NCBI GenBank assembly: GCA_030645735.1
Contig: JAUSNP010000001.1
Span: forward strand, 8,850 to 72,849
Length of the DNA stretch: 64,000 bases
From: Candidatus Moraniibacteriota bacterium
Lineage (GTDB): Bacteria; Patescibacteria; Paceibacteria; Moranbacterales; UBA2206
Direction: 5' to 3'
Under the pieces are notes generated by a model. It saw only the letters and a program-made list of their open reading frames with translations, did not search any database and had not been told where the DNA came from. The position numbers and the translations under genes are program-made. Positions 49,192-57,885 of the stretch are shown in pieces (position 1 is the stretch's first letter; the number at the start of each line of letters is the position of its first letter).

Positions 49192-50655
49192 ATGGAAAAT
49201 AAAAACCAAAATTCGAAGCCTATTGAAGATAAATTTTTTACCCTTTCGGAATTTCGCCATGAGGTGGGAATTCCACTAGTTTTGGCTAAGAAGCTGGTTA
49301 TTTGGGGTGTAGTCGAGGCGGAAAAGGCTGTGGATGGCACTTTGCGGATTGCGGGCTCGGAGGTGGCTGTGGCGATGGATCTGTTTGAAAAACCTTGGAT
49401 CAAGGCCTATTATTTCATTCGTGCTTTGGGTCCTGGACTCATCACAGGCGCTTCAGACGATGATCCATCTGGGATTGGCACATATTCATCAGTTGGCGCG
49501 AAATTCGGTTTGGCCATTTTGTGGATGGCAGCTTGGCTTTTGCCGATGATGATGGCCATTCAAGAAGTTTGCGCGCGCATTGGAATTGTGACTAACCGCG
49601 GACTAGCTGGAGTTTTGCAAAAACACTATAAGAAAAAAATCGTAGGCGTAGCAGTGGTGCTTTTGATCGTGGCCAACATTGCCAACATTGGAGCGGACCT
49701 TGGGGCGATGGCTGCCTCATTGCAAATGTTGATGCCTATCAATTTTTATGTCGCCGCGATATTTTTTGCAGCACTGACAATTGTTTTGGAAATTTTTGTC
49801 GGCTATCATCTGTATGTGAAAGTTTTGAAATGGCTGACGGTTTCAGTGCTGGCCTATGTGATAACCGGATTTATTATTCAGCCGGAATGGAAAGAAATTT
49901 TTGGTTCAGTTTTTGTGCCACAAATATCATTCAGCAAGGAATATCTCTTTGCGATGATTGCCGTTTTCGGCACCAGTATCACGCCCTATCTTTTTTTCTG
50001 GCAGACTTCGGAAGAAGTTGAAGAAAATAAATTGCATAAAAAATTGCACAAATTGTTAGGTAAGAAAGAAGACAATCTAAAAGTTAGAATCGGGAGAATG
50101 CGCACAGATGTTGGCACGGGAATGATTTTAGCTAACATCGTTTTTTTCTTCATTATTTTGACTACTGCCCAAGTGCTTTTCAAGAATGGCATCACTGACA
50201 TTGGGTCAGCTGAACAAGCAGCGCTGGCCTTGCGACCGCTGGCAGGTGACTATGCCTTTTTGCTTTTTGCCTTCGGCATTATCGGTACGGGACTATTAGC
50301 AGTGCCAGTTTTGGCTGGATCAGGCGCCTATGCCTTGTCTGAAATTATGAATTGGCGCGAAGGTTTGGAAGAAAAATTTTCACGCGCCAAAGGATTCTAT
50401 TTGGTCATCACTGTTTCAATTTTAGTTGGCTTGGCTTTGAATTTTTTCCATATCAACCCTATCACAGCGCTATATTATTCAGCCTTTTTAAATGGTATAA
50501 TTGCTTTGCCGCTCTTGATTATTATAATGATTGTAGGGGATGACAAGAAAATAATGGGGCGAGAAACCAATCCAATGTGGGTGCGCATATTTGGCTGGCT
50601 CTCAATTTTGTTTATGGTGGGCGCAGTAATTGCAACAGGAATTTTGTATTTGTAA
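49192..50655 (+). CDS. NRAMP-like divalent metal transporter with N-terminal helix-turn-helix-like domain
   Basis: The 487-residue protein has about 11 TM helices. TM1 carries GPGLITGASDDDPSGIGTYSS in place of the classical DPGN loop, and TM6 FGTSITPYLFFWQ lacks the MPH motif. It belongs to the divergent NRAMP group, so Mg2+ or another divalent ion is possible. Residues 1-60 (FFTLSEFRHEVGIPLVLAKKL...) resemble a MerR/excisionase-type winged helix, an unusual cytoplasmic fusion. Confidence 0.82.
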   Translation: MENKNQNSKPIEDKFFTLSEFRHEVGIPLVLAKKLVIWGVVEAEKAVDGTLRIAGSEVAVAMDLFEKPWIKAYYFIRALGPGLITGASDDDPSGIGTYSSVGAKFGLAILWMAAWLLPMMMAIQEVCARIGIVTNRGLAGVLQKHYKKKIVGVAVVLLIVANIANIGADLGAMAASLQMLMPINFYVAAIFFAALTIVLEIFVGYHLYVKVLKWLTVSVLAYVITGFIIQPEWKEIFGSVFVPQISFSKEYLFAMIAVFGTSITPYLFFWQTSEEVEENKLHKKLHKLLGKKEDNLKVRIGRMRTDVGTGMILANIVFFFIILTTAQVLFKNGITDIGSAEQAALALRPLAGDYAFLLFAFGIIGTGLLAVPVLAGSGAYALSEIMNWREGLEEKFSRAKGFYLVITVSILVGLALNFFHINPITALYYSAFLNGIIALPLLIIIMIVGDDKKIMGRETNPMWVRIFGWLSILFMVGAVIATGILYL

Positions 50656-50717
50656 ACTGTAAAAGATAAGAAGTAAATATTTTTTTATCACTATAATTAA
50701 TTTTAAAAAATAAATTT

Positions 50718-52547
50718 ATGTGTGGAATTGTTGGATACATTGGGAAACAAAAGGCCTACCCTGTGCTTATGGACGGTTTGCATCGTTTGGAATATCGTGG
50801 CTATGACAGTGCTGGCGTGGCGATTGTGGATGAAAAGAATAATCTTGTCATCAAGTCAGTCGGTCGCGTGGCCAATTTGGAACAAAAGATTGGAGAGAAG
50901 GAAATTTTAGGAACTATTGGAATCGCGCACACGCGTTGGGCGACTCATGGCAAGCCAAGCGACAGAAATTCTCATCCGCATCAAGATTGCACTGGCAACA
51001 TCAGCTTGGTGCACAATGGCATCGTGGAAAATTATTTGGATCTTAAGAAAAATTTGGAAAAGAAAGGTCACAAATTCAAATCAGAAACTGATAGTGAAGT
51101 GATTGCGCATCAGATTGAAGAATTTAATAAAAAACTGGGTTATGAAGAATCAGTTTTTGAAACTTTGAAAATGATTCACGGAACCTATGGCTTGGCGATT
51201 GTAAACAAGCAGGAGCCGGACAAAATCATTGTAGCCAGAAGCGGTAGCCCCTTGGTGTTGGGAATTGGGGATGGTGAATATATCATTGCTTCAGATGTTT
51301 CAGCCATCATTCGACACACTCAGCAAGTTGTTTATCTGGAAGATGGTGAAGTGGCTATTATTACTAAAGATAATTATGCAGTGAAGACGATTAAAAATAA
51401 ATCAAAAGATAAGGAAATTACTAATTTGGATTGGTCTTTCGACAAGGCTGAAAAACAAGGTTATGCCCATTTCATGCTGAAAGAAATTTTTGAACAACCT
51501 GCAGCCATCGAAGACGCCATTCGTGGACGACTCATCGTGGAAGAGGGTATGGCGAGATTGGGCGGTTTGCGAACTGTGGCCAAAGAATTGAAAAAGATTG
51601 AAAAAATAATTATTGTTTCTTGCGGAACTTCCTATCATGCCGGACTCATTGGGGAATATATGTTGGAAGAATATGCGGGCATTCCAGTGGAAGTGGAATA
51701 TGCTTCGGAATTTCGTTATCGCAAACCCATTATCAATTCCAAAACAGCCGTGATTGCGATTTCGCAATCCGGTGAAACGGCTGACACTTTGGCGGCCATT
51801 CGTGAAGCCAAAAACAAAGGCGCGCTGACATTGGGTATTGTCAACACTGTTGGTTCAACTATTGCGCGCGAAACTGATGCAGGCGTGTATAATCACGCGG
51901 GTCCAGAGATTGGCGTGGCCTCGACCAAGGCTTTCACTTCGCAATTGAGCATTTTTGTTTTATTGACCTTGATGCTGGGTCGGCAAAAAGATATGTCTTT
52001 GGTAACTGGGCAACGCATAGCCAGAGAACTTAAAAAAATCCCTAGGCTCATTGAGGTTATTTTGAAACAAGACAAAGAAATTAAAAGAGTGGCTAAGAAA
52101 TATGCCAAATATACCGACTTCTTGTATTTAGGGCGAAAATATAATTTCCCAATTGCGATTGAGGGTGCTTTGAAAATAAAAGAAATTTCTTATGTGCACG
52201 CCGAAGGCTATCCAACAGGTGAAATGAAACACGGTCCAATTGCGCTCATAGACAAAGATTTCCCTTCAATTTTCATTGCCACCAAAGACAGTGTCTATGA
52301 AAAAACAATTTCTGGTATGCAAGAAATCAAGGCGCGTGGTGGCAAAATCATTGCCATCGCCACGGAAGGCGACAAGGAAATCGCCAAAATCGCTGATGAT
52401 GTGATCTATATTCCTAAAACACTGGAGATGTTGACCCCACTCCTATCAGTGGTGCCATTGCAACTCTTTGCCTATTTTGTCGGGGTCGCTAAAGGCCTCG
52501 ATGTTGACAAGCCGAGAAATTTAGCCAAATCAGTTACTGTTGAATAG
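50718..52547 (+). CDS. glmS: Glucosamine-6-phosphate synthase (glutamine-fructose-6-phosphate transaminase)
   Basis: The 609-residue protein has the N-terminal glutaminase (MCGIVGYIG, catalytic Cys2; HTRWATHGKPSDRNSHPH) and two SIS isomerase domains (SCGTSYHAG, ISQSGETADT, STKAFTSQL, GEMKHGPIALID), ending KSVTVE. It makes GlcN-6-P for peptidoglycan and other amino sugars. No glmS ribozyme is seen in the ~60-nt leader. TATAAT lies about 20 nt before the ATG. Confidence 0.98.
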   Translation: MCGIVGYIGKQKAYPVLMDGLHRLEYRGYDSAGVAIVDEKNNLVIKSVGRVANLEQKIGEKEILGTIGIAHTRWATHGKPSDRNSHPHQDCTGNISLVHNGIVENYLDLKKNLEKKGHKFKSETDSEVIAHQIEEFNKKLGYEESVFETLKMIHGTYGLAIVNKQEPDKIIVARSGSPLVLGIGDGEYIIASDVSAIIRHTQQVVYLEDGEVAIITKDNYAVKTIKNKSKDKEITNLDWSFDKAEKQGYAHFMLKEIFEQPAAIEDAIRGRLIVEEGMARLGGLRTVAKELKKIEKIIIVSCGTSYHAGLIGEYMLEEYAGIPVEVEYASEFRYRKPIINSKTAVIAISQSGETADTLAAIREAKNKGALTLGIVNTVGSTIARETDAGVYNHAGPEIGVASTKAFTSQLSIFVLLTLMLGRQKDMSLVTGQRIARELKKIPRLIEVILKQDKEIKRVAKKYAKYTDFLYLGRKYNFPIAIEGALKIKEISYVHAEGYPTGEMKHGPIALIDKDFPSIFIATKDSVYEKTISGMQEIKARGGKIIAIATEGDKEIAKIADDVIYIPKTLEMLTPLLSVVPLQLFAYFVGVAKGLDVDKPRNLAKSVTVE

Positions 52548-52585
52548 GCGCAATACTTTATTTAAGCCAAAAAAAGTACCATCCA

Positions 52586-52626
52586 TTGACAAAACTGATT
52601 TTTAGGTGTATACTATAAAATCAGTT
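52586..52626 (+). promoter_or_regulatory. Consensus promoter overlapped by a 10-bp palindrome
   Basis: TTGACA (52586-52591), 17-nt spacer, TATACT (52609-52614). The arms AACTGATTTT (52593-52602) and AAAATCAGTT (52617-52626) bracket the -10 box and could be an operator. The leader to the next ATG is about 130 nt. Confidence 0.7.
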
Positions 52627-52751
52627 CTTTATATTTAAAGTTGCACTTCAAAACGGAATCTGGAATATAGCAGAATGGATTTTTTTCAAGAATTTTTTTT
52701 GCGATGGCGAAATAATTTCAAGTAGTCAAAGAACTAGCAAGGGAGAAAGAA

Positions 52752-53234
52752 ATGAATATTCTTGGCAAGAAAACTCCAGTCAAAAAAACTGCTCCAAAAA
52801 ATATGTATGAGGCAAGCTTAGAGGTCAAATGTAGTATTTTTGAGCACATTGATCAAGATCTCATGTTTGCGCCATTTGACTCGACCGTCAAATTGGTGAG
52901 TCAACCTTTGCTTATTGCAGTAACGAATTTGGAGCTTGTTACTGCGATAGAAAAGTGTCAACTGGCTGGCATTAGCCTAGGGCAGTTGGCATGGTTCCTG
53001 TTTATTAGCCAAAGGCGCGAGGAACATTTCATGACGCCTGTAGTTGTAGATAAGGTCCAAGAAGAAGACGGGGAGCGCTCTTTCGTTGATAAAAACGGAA
53101 GGAAGCCTCTACTGCGTATGGTGGACTTTAACTGGTGCTCCAGCTACTGGAGCTTGAGGGTGACGTCTATTGCTGACCCGTTCAAATACGGTGGGTGTAA
53201 CAGCCGAGTCATCTCCCAGGAGCCTGTAGCTTGA
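52752..53234 (+). CDS. Hypothetical protein with own promoter and Shine-Dalgarno
   Basis: The 160-residue soluble protein is not recognised. It has a Lys-rich N-terminus (GKKTPVKKTAPKN), a hydrophobic centre (ISLGQLAWFLFISQRREEHF) and a Trp/Cys-rich end (DFNWCSSYWSLRVTSIADPFKYGG). GGGAG lies 9 nt before the ATG, a good ribosome-binding site, unlike most genes here. Strong promoter, possible operator and dedicated terminator make it a self-contained, probably regulated accessory gene. Confidence 0.65.
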   Translation: MNILGKKTPVKKTAPKNMYEASLEVKCSIFEHIDQDLMFAPFDSTVKLVSQPLLIAVTNLELVTAIEKCQLAGISLGQLAWFLFISQRREEHFMTPVVVDKVQEEDGERSFVDKNGRKPLLRMVDFNWCSSYWSLRVTSIADPFKYGGCNSRVISQEPVA

Positions 53235-53255
53235 ATTCTAGGCTTTTGGAAGCTT

Positions 53256-53303
53256 TGGCCCTTTGGAAAATTTCTTCGGAAATATTTCAAAGGGCCATTT
53301 TTT
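53256..53303 (+). terminator. Rho-independent terminator
   Basis: TGGCCCTTTG..AAATTTC pairs with GAAAT.TTTCAAAGGGCCA around TTCG, followed by six T. Confidence 0.92.
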
Positions 53304-53371
53304 ATGCAAAAATTTTGATTTAATTAAGTCTATTTATTAAGATAGTCGATTTTGTATTTGGGAATGTTGGG

Positions 53372-54268
53372 GTGGGGGAATGGGAGAAAGTTGAGGCGCC
53401 TGCGGCAACTGAAAAAATATCAATACTATCCATAGATCCTTCTACAAATGAATCGGAAGCTCCTTTGGTGACTATTATTTCCGAGAGAGATGATGATTTC
53501 ATTTCTTTGACCGATATGGCTAAAAGTAAAAATGCGGAATTTCCAGCAGATGTGATTAAGAACTGGCTAAAAACTAGATTTACAATAGATTTTATGGGTT
53601 TGTGGGAAAAAGTAAACAATGTTAATTTTAAACCCATCGAATTCGATGGGTTAAGAAAAGGTGCTGGGTTGAATAGTTTCTCTTTGACGCCTAGGCGATG
53701 GATAGAAACTGTTGGGGCAGTGGGAATTGTGAACAAGGCTGGTCGTTATGGAGGGGGCACATTTGCACATAAGGACATTGCTTTTGAATTCGCAATGTGG
53801 ATTTCGCCCGAATTCAGATTGTATTTAATTAAAGAATTCCAGCGCTTGAAGGCTGATGAAAATGAAAAGTTGATTTTAGGTTGGGATGCAAGAAGAATGT
53901 TGACCAAAATAAATTATAAAATTCATACAGATGCAATAAAAGAGAATATTGTGGTGCCATCAAAATTATCCAATAAAGAAGCAAATATTGTTTATGCCAA
54001 TGAAGCTGATGTTTTGAATGTAGCATTGCTTGGGATGACAGCCAAAGAATGGAAAAGCAAGAATAAAAATAAAGATGGAAATTTAAGAGATTATGCAGAT
54101 GTGACGCAATTAGTTTGCTTGGCTAATTTAGAGAATCTCAATGCGGAATATATCCGAGTCGGGTTGCCACAAAAAGAGCGCCTATTGAAGCTCAACGAAA
54201 GCGCAATTTCACAGATGAAGTCCTTAGTAGGGAATGCCAGTATTAAAAAATTAGAGAATAAAAAGTAA
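53372..54268 (+). CDS. KilA-N domain protein
   Basis: The 298-residue protein has the KilA-N pattern from about residue 40 to 160: DDFISLTDMAKSKN, WLKTRFTIDFMGLWEKVNNVNFKPIEFDG, SLTPRRWIETVGAVGI, GRYGGGTFAHKDIAFEFAMWISPEFRLYLIKEFQRLK. KilA-N is a DNA-binding module of phages and DNA viruses, also common as solitary genes. The C-terminus is helical. Start is GTG 53372. No other phage gene is adjacent. Confidence 0.9.
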   Translation: MGEWEKVEAPAATEKISILSIDPSTNESEAPLVTIISERDDDFISLTDMAKSKNAEFPADVIKNWLKTRFTIDFMGLWEKVNNVNFKPIEFDGLRKGAGLNSFSLTPRRWIETVGAVGIVNKAGRYGGGTFAHKDIAFEFAMWISPEFRLYLIKEFQRLKADENEKLILGWDARRMLTKINYKIHTDAIKENIVVPSKLSNKEANIVYANEADVLNVALLGMTAKEWKSKNKNKDGNLRDYADVTQLVCLANLENLNAEYIRVGLPQKERLLKLNESAISQMKSLVGNASIKKLENKK

Positions 54269-54377
54269 AAATCTTGTTTTTTTTGGCGGACTTGCGCCAG
54301 AATGACATTTACAGTAAAATTTAGACAAAGCTTGAGTCTAAAAATAATTCGCCAGTTGGGCGGACAAAAATAAAAAA

Positions 54378-55565
54378 ATGAATAAAACAAAAATTTTGGT
54401 GATTGGCGGAGTGGTTTTGCTTTTCACAATTGGAGTTGGATATTTCTTGATGCAGAATTCAAATAAGGAGAGCACAGTGCCTAGCTCAAATGCAATTGTG
54501 GGCGACGCTTCTGCGGTGCCAGGGGCTGGCGCAACTTGCAGCAAGCAATATGAAAATATTTTAGCGCAATATCAACAAAATTTTGACGAATGTCGCTTGA
54601 AAGTTGCCAAAGCTACCGATTGCGCCAAGGATCCAAATGCAATATCCAGCGCCAAACAAAAGAATATTGTAGTGGTGTTTGATTCTTCGGGTAGTATGAA
54701 CCAAATAGTGGGTGGCAAGAAAAAAATTGATGTGGCTAAAGAAGCCGTATCTGGTTTTTTGCGAGATATCGACAAAAATACCAATGTATCAATAGTTTTA
54801 TATGGGCACAAAGGTGGTAACACGCAAGCAAGCAAGAATGTTTCTTGCGCTGGCATTGACGAAGTGTATTATATCGGGCCAGTGAATGCTGACATCGCCA
54901 TTTCTAAATTGGCTGGAGCCAAGCCGACAGGTTGGACGCCAATTGCCGCCTCTTTGCAAAAAGCGAATGATATTTTGAAAAACTATCCAGCTGACAAAAA
55001 TGACAACATGGTATTGCTAGTTAGTGATGGGGAAGAAACTTGCGGTGGTGATCCAGTGGCTAAGGCCAAAGAACTTTTTGGAACTAGCGCAAAAATTGTG
55101 ACTAATGTGATTGGCTTTGATGTGACAGGACCAGCGGAGCAAAAATTGCAAGCCATTGCTAGCACGGGTGGAAAATATTTCTCTGTGCACAATGAAGAAG
55201 AATTCAAAGCAGCCTTCAAAGAAAATAAGAACTTCTTGGTGGGATTTGATTGCTATATGGAACAAAGCGGGGTGTGGTTGGACAATCAGCTGAACACGGA
55301 ATTTATGCGAAATGATTGTATGAATAAATTGGACATGGAAGAGAAGCATGAGCTTATTCTCAGCGCTAATCTTTTGAATGATGGTGTGACGGCAGATTGC
55401 AAAGAGTTTATTTTGTCGGAATATCAAAAAAGATATGATCAAATCAAAAGTGAGATAGAGCAAAGATATTCCGCTAACAAGAGCGATACAGAGGCGCAAA
55501 AGAAAACCCTAGAAGACACGCGCAACAATCTGGACGCTGGCGAAGGCGCTTTGATTGCAGAATAA
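54378..55565 (+). CDS. Membrane-anchored von Willebrand factor A domain protein
   Basis: The 395-residue protein has an N-terminal TM anchor (ILVIGGVVLLFTIGVGYFL), a VWA domain with the MIDAS loop VVFDSSGSMNQI and LVSDGEETCGGD, and a C-terminal coiled-coil-like region rich in Glu/Lys. The VWA domain probably lies outside and binds a protein or surface ligand via Mg2+. A Cys-rich pattern suggests disulfides. It is 45 bp upstream of a lipoprotein gene, so the two may act together. Confidence 0.85.
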   Translation: MNKTKILVIGGVVLLFTIGVGYFLMQNSNKESTVPSSNAIVGDASAVPGAGATCSKQYENILAQYQQNFDECRLKVAKATDCAKDPNAISSAKQKNIVVVFDSSGSMNQIVGGKKKIDVAKEAVSGFLRDIDKNTNVSIVLYGHKGGNTQASKNVSCAGIDEVYYIGPVNADIAISKLAGAKPTGWTPIAASLQKANDILKNYPADKNDNMVLLVSDGEETCGGDPVAKAKELFGTSAKIVTNVIGFDVTGPAEQKLQAIASTGGKYFSVHNEEEFKAAFKENKNFLVGFDCYMEQSGVWLDNQLNTEFMRNDCMNKLDMEEKHELILSANLLNDGVTADCKEFILSEYQKRYDQIKSEIEQRYSANKSDTEAQKKTLEDTRNNLDAGEGALIAE

Positions 55566-55610
55566 AAATTAAACAGGCTAATTAATTTTAATTATTTAAA
55601 TAAAAAAACA

Positions 55611-55997
55611 ATGAAGAAAAAACTATTCTTCCTGATGGTTATTTCAGGAATGATCGTCCTACAGGGGTGCTCAGGTCAAACAGGCGTTACAACTAAAGAT
55701 GGAAGCGTCAATGTTGGAAAAGATGGCAGCGTGGGTGTGCAAACTCCAGCTGGTAGTGTGAATGTTGGAAAAGATGGCAGTGTAAATGTAAATGACGGCG
55801 GAAAGAATGCGGTGAATGTGGGAGCTGACGGAACAGTTGATGTGAAAACACCAGATGCAACAGTGAAAGCCAATCCAAATGGATCAGCTACTGTTGACAC
55901 AAAAGATGCAGCTGTGAAAACAGACGCTTCTGGCGCAACAAGTGTGAAAGCTGGCGGACAAAACATCAAGGTAGATGGCGGAAATGTTAGTTTCTAG
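55611..55997 (+). CDS. Small repeat lipoprotein
   Basis: The 128-residue protein has a signal peptide with lipobox (VLQGCSG) and then tandem imperfect repeats such as GSVNVGKDGSV, GTVDVKTPD and GSATVDTKD. These predict a beta-solenoid or extended beta-strand surface protein. It is Gly/Val/Asp-rich and has no Cys after the lipidated one. Function unknown. It follows the VWA gene and ends before a strong terminator. Confidence 0.8.
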   Translation: MKKKLFFLMVISGMIVLQGCSGQTGVTTKDGSVNVGKDGSVGVQTPAGSVNVGKDGSVNVNDGGKNAVNVGADGTVDVKTPDATVKANPNGSATVDTKDAAVKTDASGATSVKAGGQNIKVDGGNVSF

Positions 55998-56018
55998 TTT
56001 GTAAACTTACTTGAATAG

Positions 56019-56058
56019 AAAATCTCCGAAGGCTCAACCTTCGGAGATTTTGTTTTTT
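56019..56058 (+). terminator. Rho-independent terminator
   Basis: AAAATCTCCGAAGG pairs perfectly with CCTTCGGAGATTTT around CTCAA, followed by a T run. Confidence 0.92.
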
Positions 56059-56064
56059 ATTAGC

Positions 56065-56093
56065 TTGCTAAAACAGTGAATTATCAGTATACT
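56065..56093 (+). promoter_or_regulatory. Leaderless promoter of rlmN
   Basis: TTGCTA (56065-56070), 17-nt spacer, TATACT (56088-56093). The ATG at 56101 is exactly 8 nt downstream of the last -10 base. Confidence 0.75.
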
Positions 56094-56100
56094 GACCATT

Positions 56101-57120
56101 ATGAATTTACAAAAACTAGAAGCGGTTTTGCAGGCGCAAAACCAGCCAAAATTTAGAATAGCCCAAATCAAAAAAGCCATCTTTCAAGAGGGAATTGCAA
56201 GTTTTGCTGAAATTTCGACACTTTCAAAGGATTTGCGAGAAGTGTTGGAAAAAGAAATGCCAATTTTGTCTTTTGAGGTGCAACAAGTGCTGACTTCCAA
56301 GGATGGTCAATCGATGAAAGCGCTGTTGAAATTGCGCGATGGCAATTTGATTGAGGCGGTTTTGATTGCGCCCAAGCCGGGAATTTGGTCAGCTTGTATT
56401 TCATGCCAAGTTGGTTGCGCTATGGGTTGCAAGTTTTGCGCCACTGGCAAGATTGGGCTCAAACGAAATCTGACCGCTGAAGAAATCACAGATCAAATTT
56501 TATTTTGGATTCAGTATCTAAAAACTACTAACCATAAACTATCAACCATCGTCTATATGGGTATGGGTGAACCATTTTTAAACTGGGAAGAAGTGCGCCA
56601 GAGTCTGCATGACCTGACTGATCCGACTTTATTTGGAATTGGTTCGCGTTCAATTTCCGTTTCGACTTCCGGCATTCCAGAAGGCATTGAACAGTTGGCT
56701 GAGGAATTTCCGCAGGTCAATTTGGCGTTGTCTTTGCATTTTGGTAGCAATGAAAAAAGAAGCGCGGCTATGCCAGTCAATCGCAAAAATGATCTAGGCG
56801 CTTTGAAGGTGGCGTTGCAAAAATATTTCGAAAAAACCAAGCGAAAAGTCTTTTTAGAATATGTAATGTTGGCTGGAGTAAATGATGATAGCAAAGATGC
56901 GGACAATTTGATTGATTTTGTGCGCTCAATTGGCAAGCTGCAACTTTTGCATGTAAATCTTATTCGTTACAATGCAACTGACTCAGAGTTCAAATCTTCT
57001 TCCAAGGAGCGTACTGTCATGTTTCGGGATTATCTAGAAAAAAATCGCATTGAAGTCACCATTCGCAAAAGTCTTGGCGAAGAAATTCAAGGTGCGTGTG
57101 GTCAACTGGCTGGAAAATAG
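56101..57120 (+). CDS. rlmN: Dual-specificity 23S rRNA/tRNA adenine C2-methyltransferase RlmN
   Basis: The 339-residue radical SAM enzyme has ACISCQVGCAMGCKFCATGKIGLKRNLTAEEI (4Fe-4S cluster on CxxxCxxC), VYMGMGEPFLNWEEV, SVSTSGIPEGIEQLA, LALSLHF and the C-terminal Cys of IQGACGQLAGK used in catalysis. It makes m2A in 23S rRNA and tRNA. A leaderless mRNA is predicted. Confidence 0.97.
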   Translation: MNLQKLEAVLQAQNQPKFRIAQIKKAIFQEGIASFAEISTLSKDLREVLEKEMPILSFEVQQVLTSKDGQSMKALLKLRDGNLIEAVLIAPKPGIWSACISCQVGCAMGCKFCATGKIGLKRNLTAEEITDQILFWIQYLKTTNHKLSTIVYMGMGEPFLNWEEVRQSLHDLTDPTLFGIGSRSISVSTSGIPEGIEQLAEEFPQVNLALSLHFGSNEKRSAAMPVNRKNDLGALKVALQKYFEKTKRKVFLEYVMLAGVNDDSKDADNLIDFVRSIGKLQLLHVNLIRYNATDSEFKSSSKERTVMFRDYLEKNRIEVTIRKSLGEEIQGACGQLAGK

Positions 57121-57172
57121 ATTTTTGGATTGCAACAATATTGTTTTTTGAACAAGGCTGAAGAATTTTTTC

Positions 57173-57201
57173 TTGAGTCTGTTTTATTTTTGTGCTAAAA
57201 T
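57173..57201 (+). promoter_or_regulatory. Promoter of the 57271 gene
   Basis: TTGAGT (57173-57178), 17-nt spacer, TAAAAT (57196-57201); leader about 60 nt. Confidence 0.65.
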
Positions 57202-57270
57202 AGAATAATTGTGATAAATAATTAACACAAAAATAAAAACTTTTACATCAGATGAATTTTAGGAGGAGTG

Positions 57271-57819
57271 ATGCAAACTAGGCTTTTGGATTTTTTGGAT
57301 GAGAACAGCAAAAAGTTGCTCGGGATAGCTGAAGAAAAGGCTACGCCTGAAAGCAAAAGAAAAATTCAGGTGGATGAAAACGATCGGCTGATAATCAAAC
57401 TGAATAGTGATGAAAATGACAGAACAATTTTTTCAGATGGTTTTATTAGTGTTTATTCATCGCTTGGCCTAAGCCCGAAGGAGCGGAGGATTATCAATGA
57501 GAATCCAGCTGTTGTTAGAGCGGGTTTTCTGGAGATAATTTCCTTCCACTTGGAAAGAGTCAATATCAGGACTTCAAAGAAGCCGATTGGTTTTGATTTG
57601 GCAGTTGTTGATTCAGAAGAAGTGCAAAAAATGTTAAGTGAAATGATAAAATTGGGAAAACGCGGGTATCATTTTTTTAGCAGCTTTCTCATTCCGCTGT
57701 ATTTGCGCATCAAATTGACCACTGATGACAAAAATCGTCTCATTGACGATTTGGATAACTTGAAGTTGAGTTTTGCAAGTCTTTTGTGTGTATGCGTTGG
57801 TCGTAAGACCAAAGGCTGA
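57271..57819 (+). CDS. Hypothetical protein with strong Shine-Dalgarno
   Basis: The 182-residue, probably soluble protein is not recognised. It is mixed alpha/beta with segments such as KRKIQVDENDRLIIKLNSDENDRT and LGLSPKERRIINENPAVVRAGFLEI. AGGAGG (57261-57266) lies 4 nt before ATG 57271; the GTG at 57268 is too close. Like the 52752 gene it is a small cassette with promoter, SD and terminator, and may be an accessory or regulated gene. Confidence 0.65.
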   Translation: MQTRLLDFLDENSKKLLGIAEEKATPESKRKIQVDENDRLIIKLNSDENDRTIFSDGFISVYSSLGLSPKERRIINENPAVVRAGFLEIISFHLERVNIRTSKKPIGFDLAVVDSEEVQKMLSEMIKLGKRGYHFFSSFLIPLYLRIKLTTDDKNRLIDDLDNLKLSFASLLCVCVGRKTKG

Positions 57820-57841
57820 TTATTTTATCAACAATCAACGG

Positions 57842-57883
57842 AAAAGGGGCTTCCAAACTTGGCAGCCCCTTTCAACTTTTTTC
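57842..57883. terminator. Bidirectional terminator between convergent genes
   Basis: AAAAGGGGCT pairs with AGCCCCTTT around a 13-nt loop and is followed by T-rich sequence. It closes the 57271 gene and the opposing elp3. Confidence 0.8.
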
Positions 57884-57885
57884 GA

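Noticed and set aside
50656..50717. glmS ribozyme before glmS
   Set aside because: The leader is only about 60 nt and AT-rich, too short for the ~150-nt ribozyme core.
53372..54268. KilA-N gene as the remnant of a prophage
   Set aside because: No integrase, capsid, terminase or att-like repeats around it; solitary KilA-N genes are common.
55017..55499. 160-codon minus-strand open frame
   Set aside because: It is antisense to the VWA gene, which has an intact MIDAS motif.
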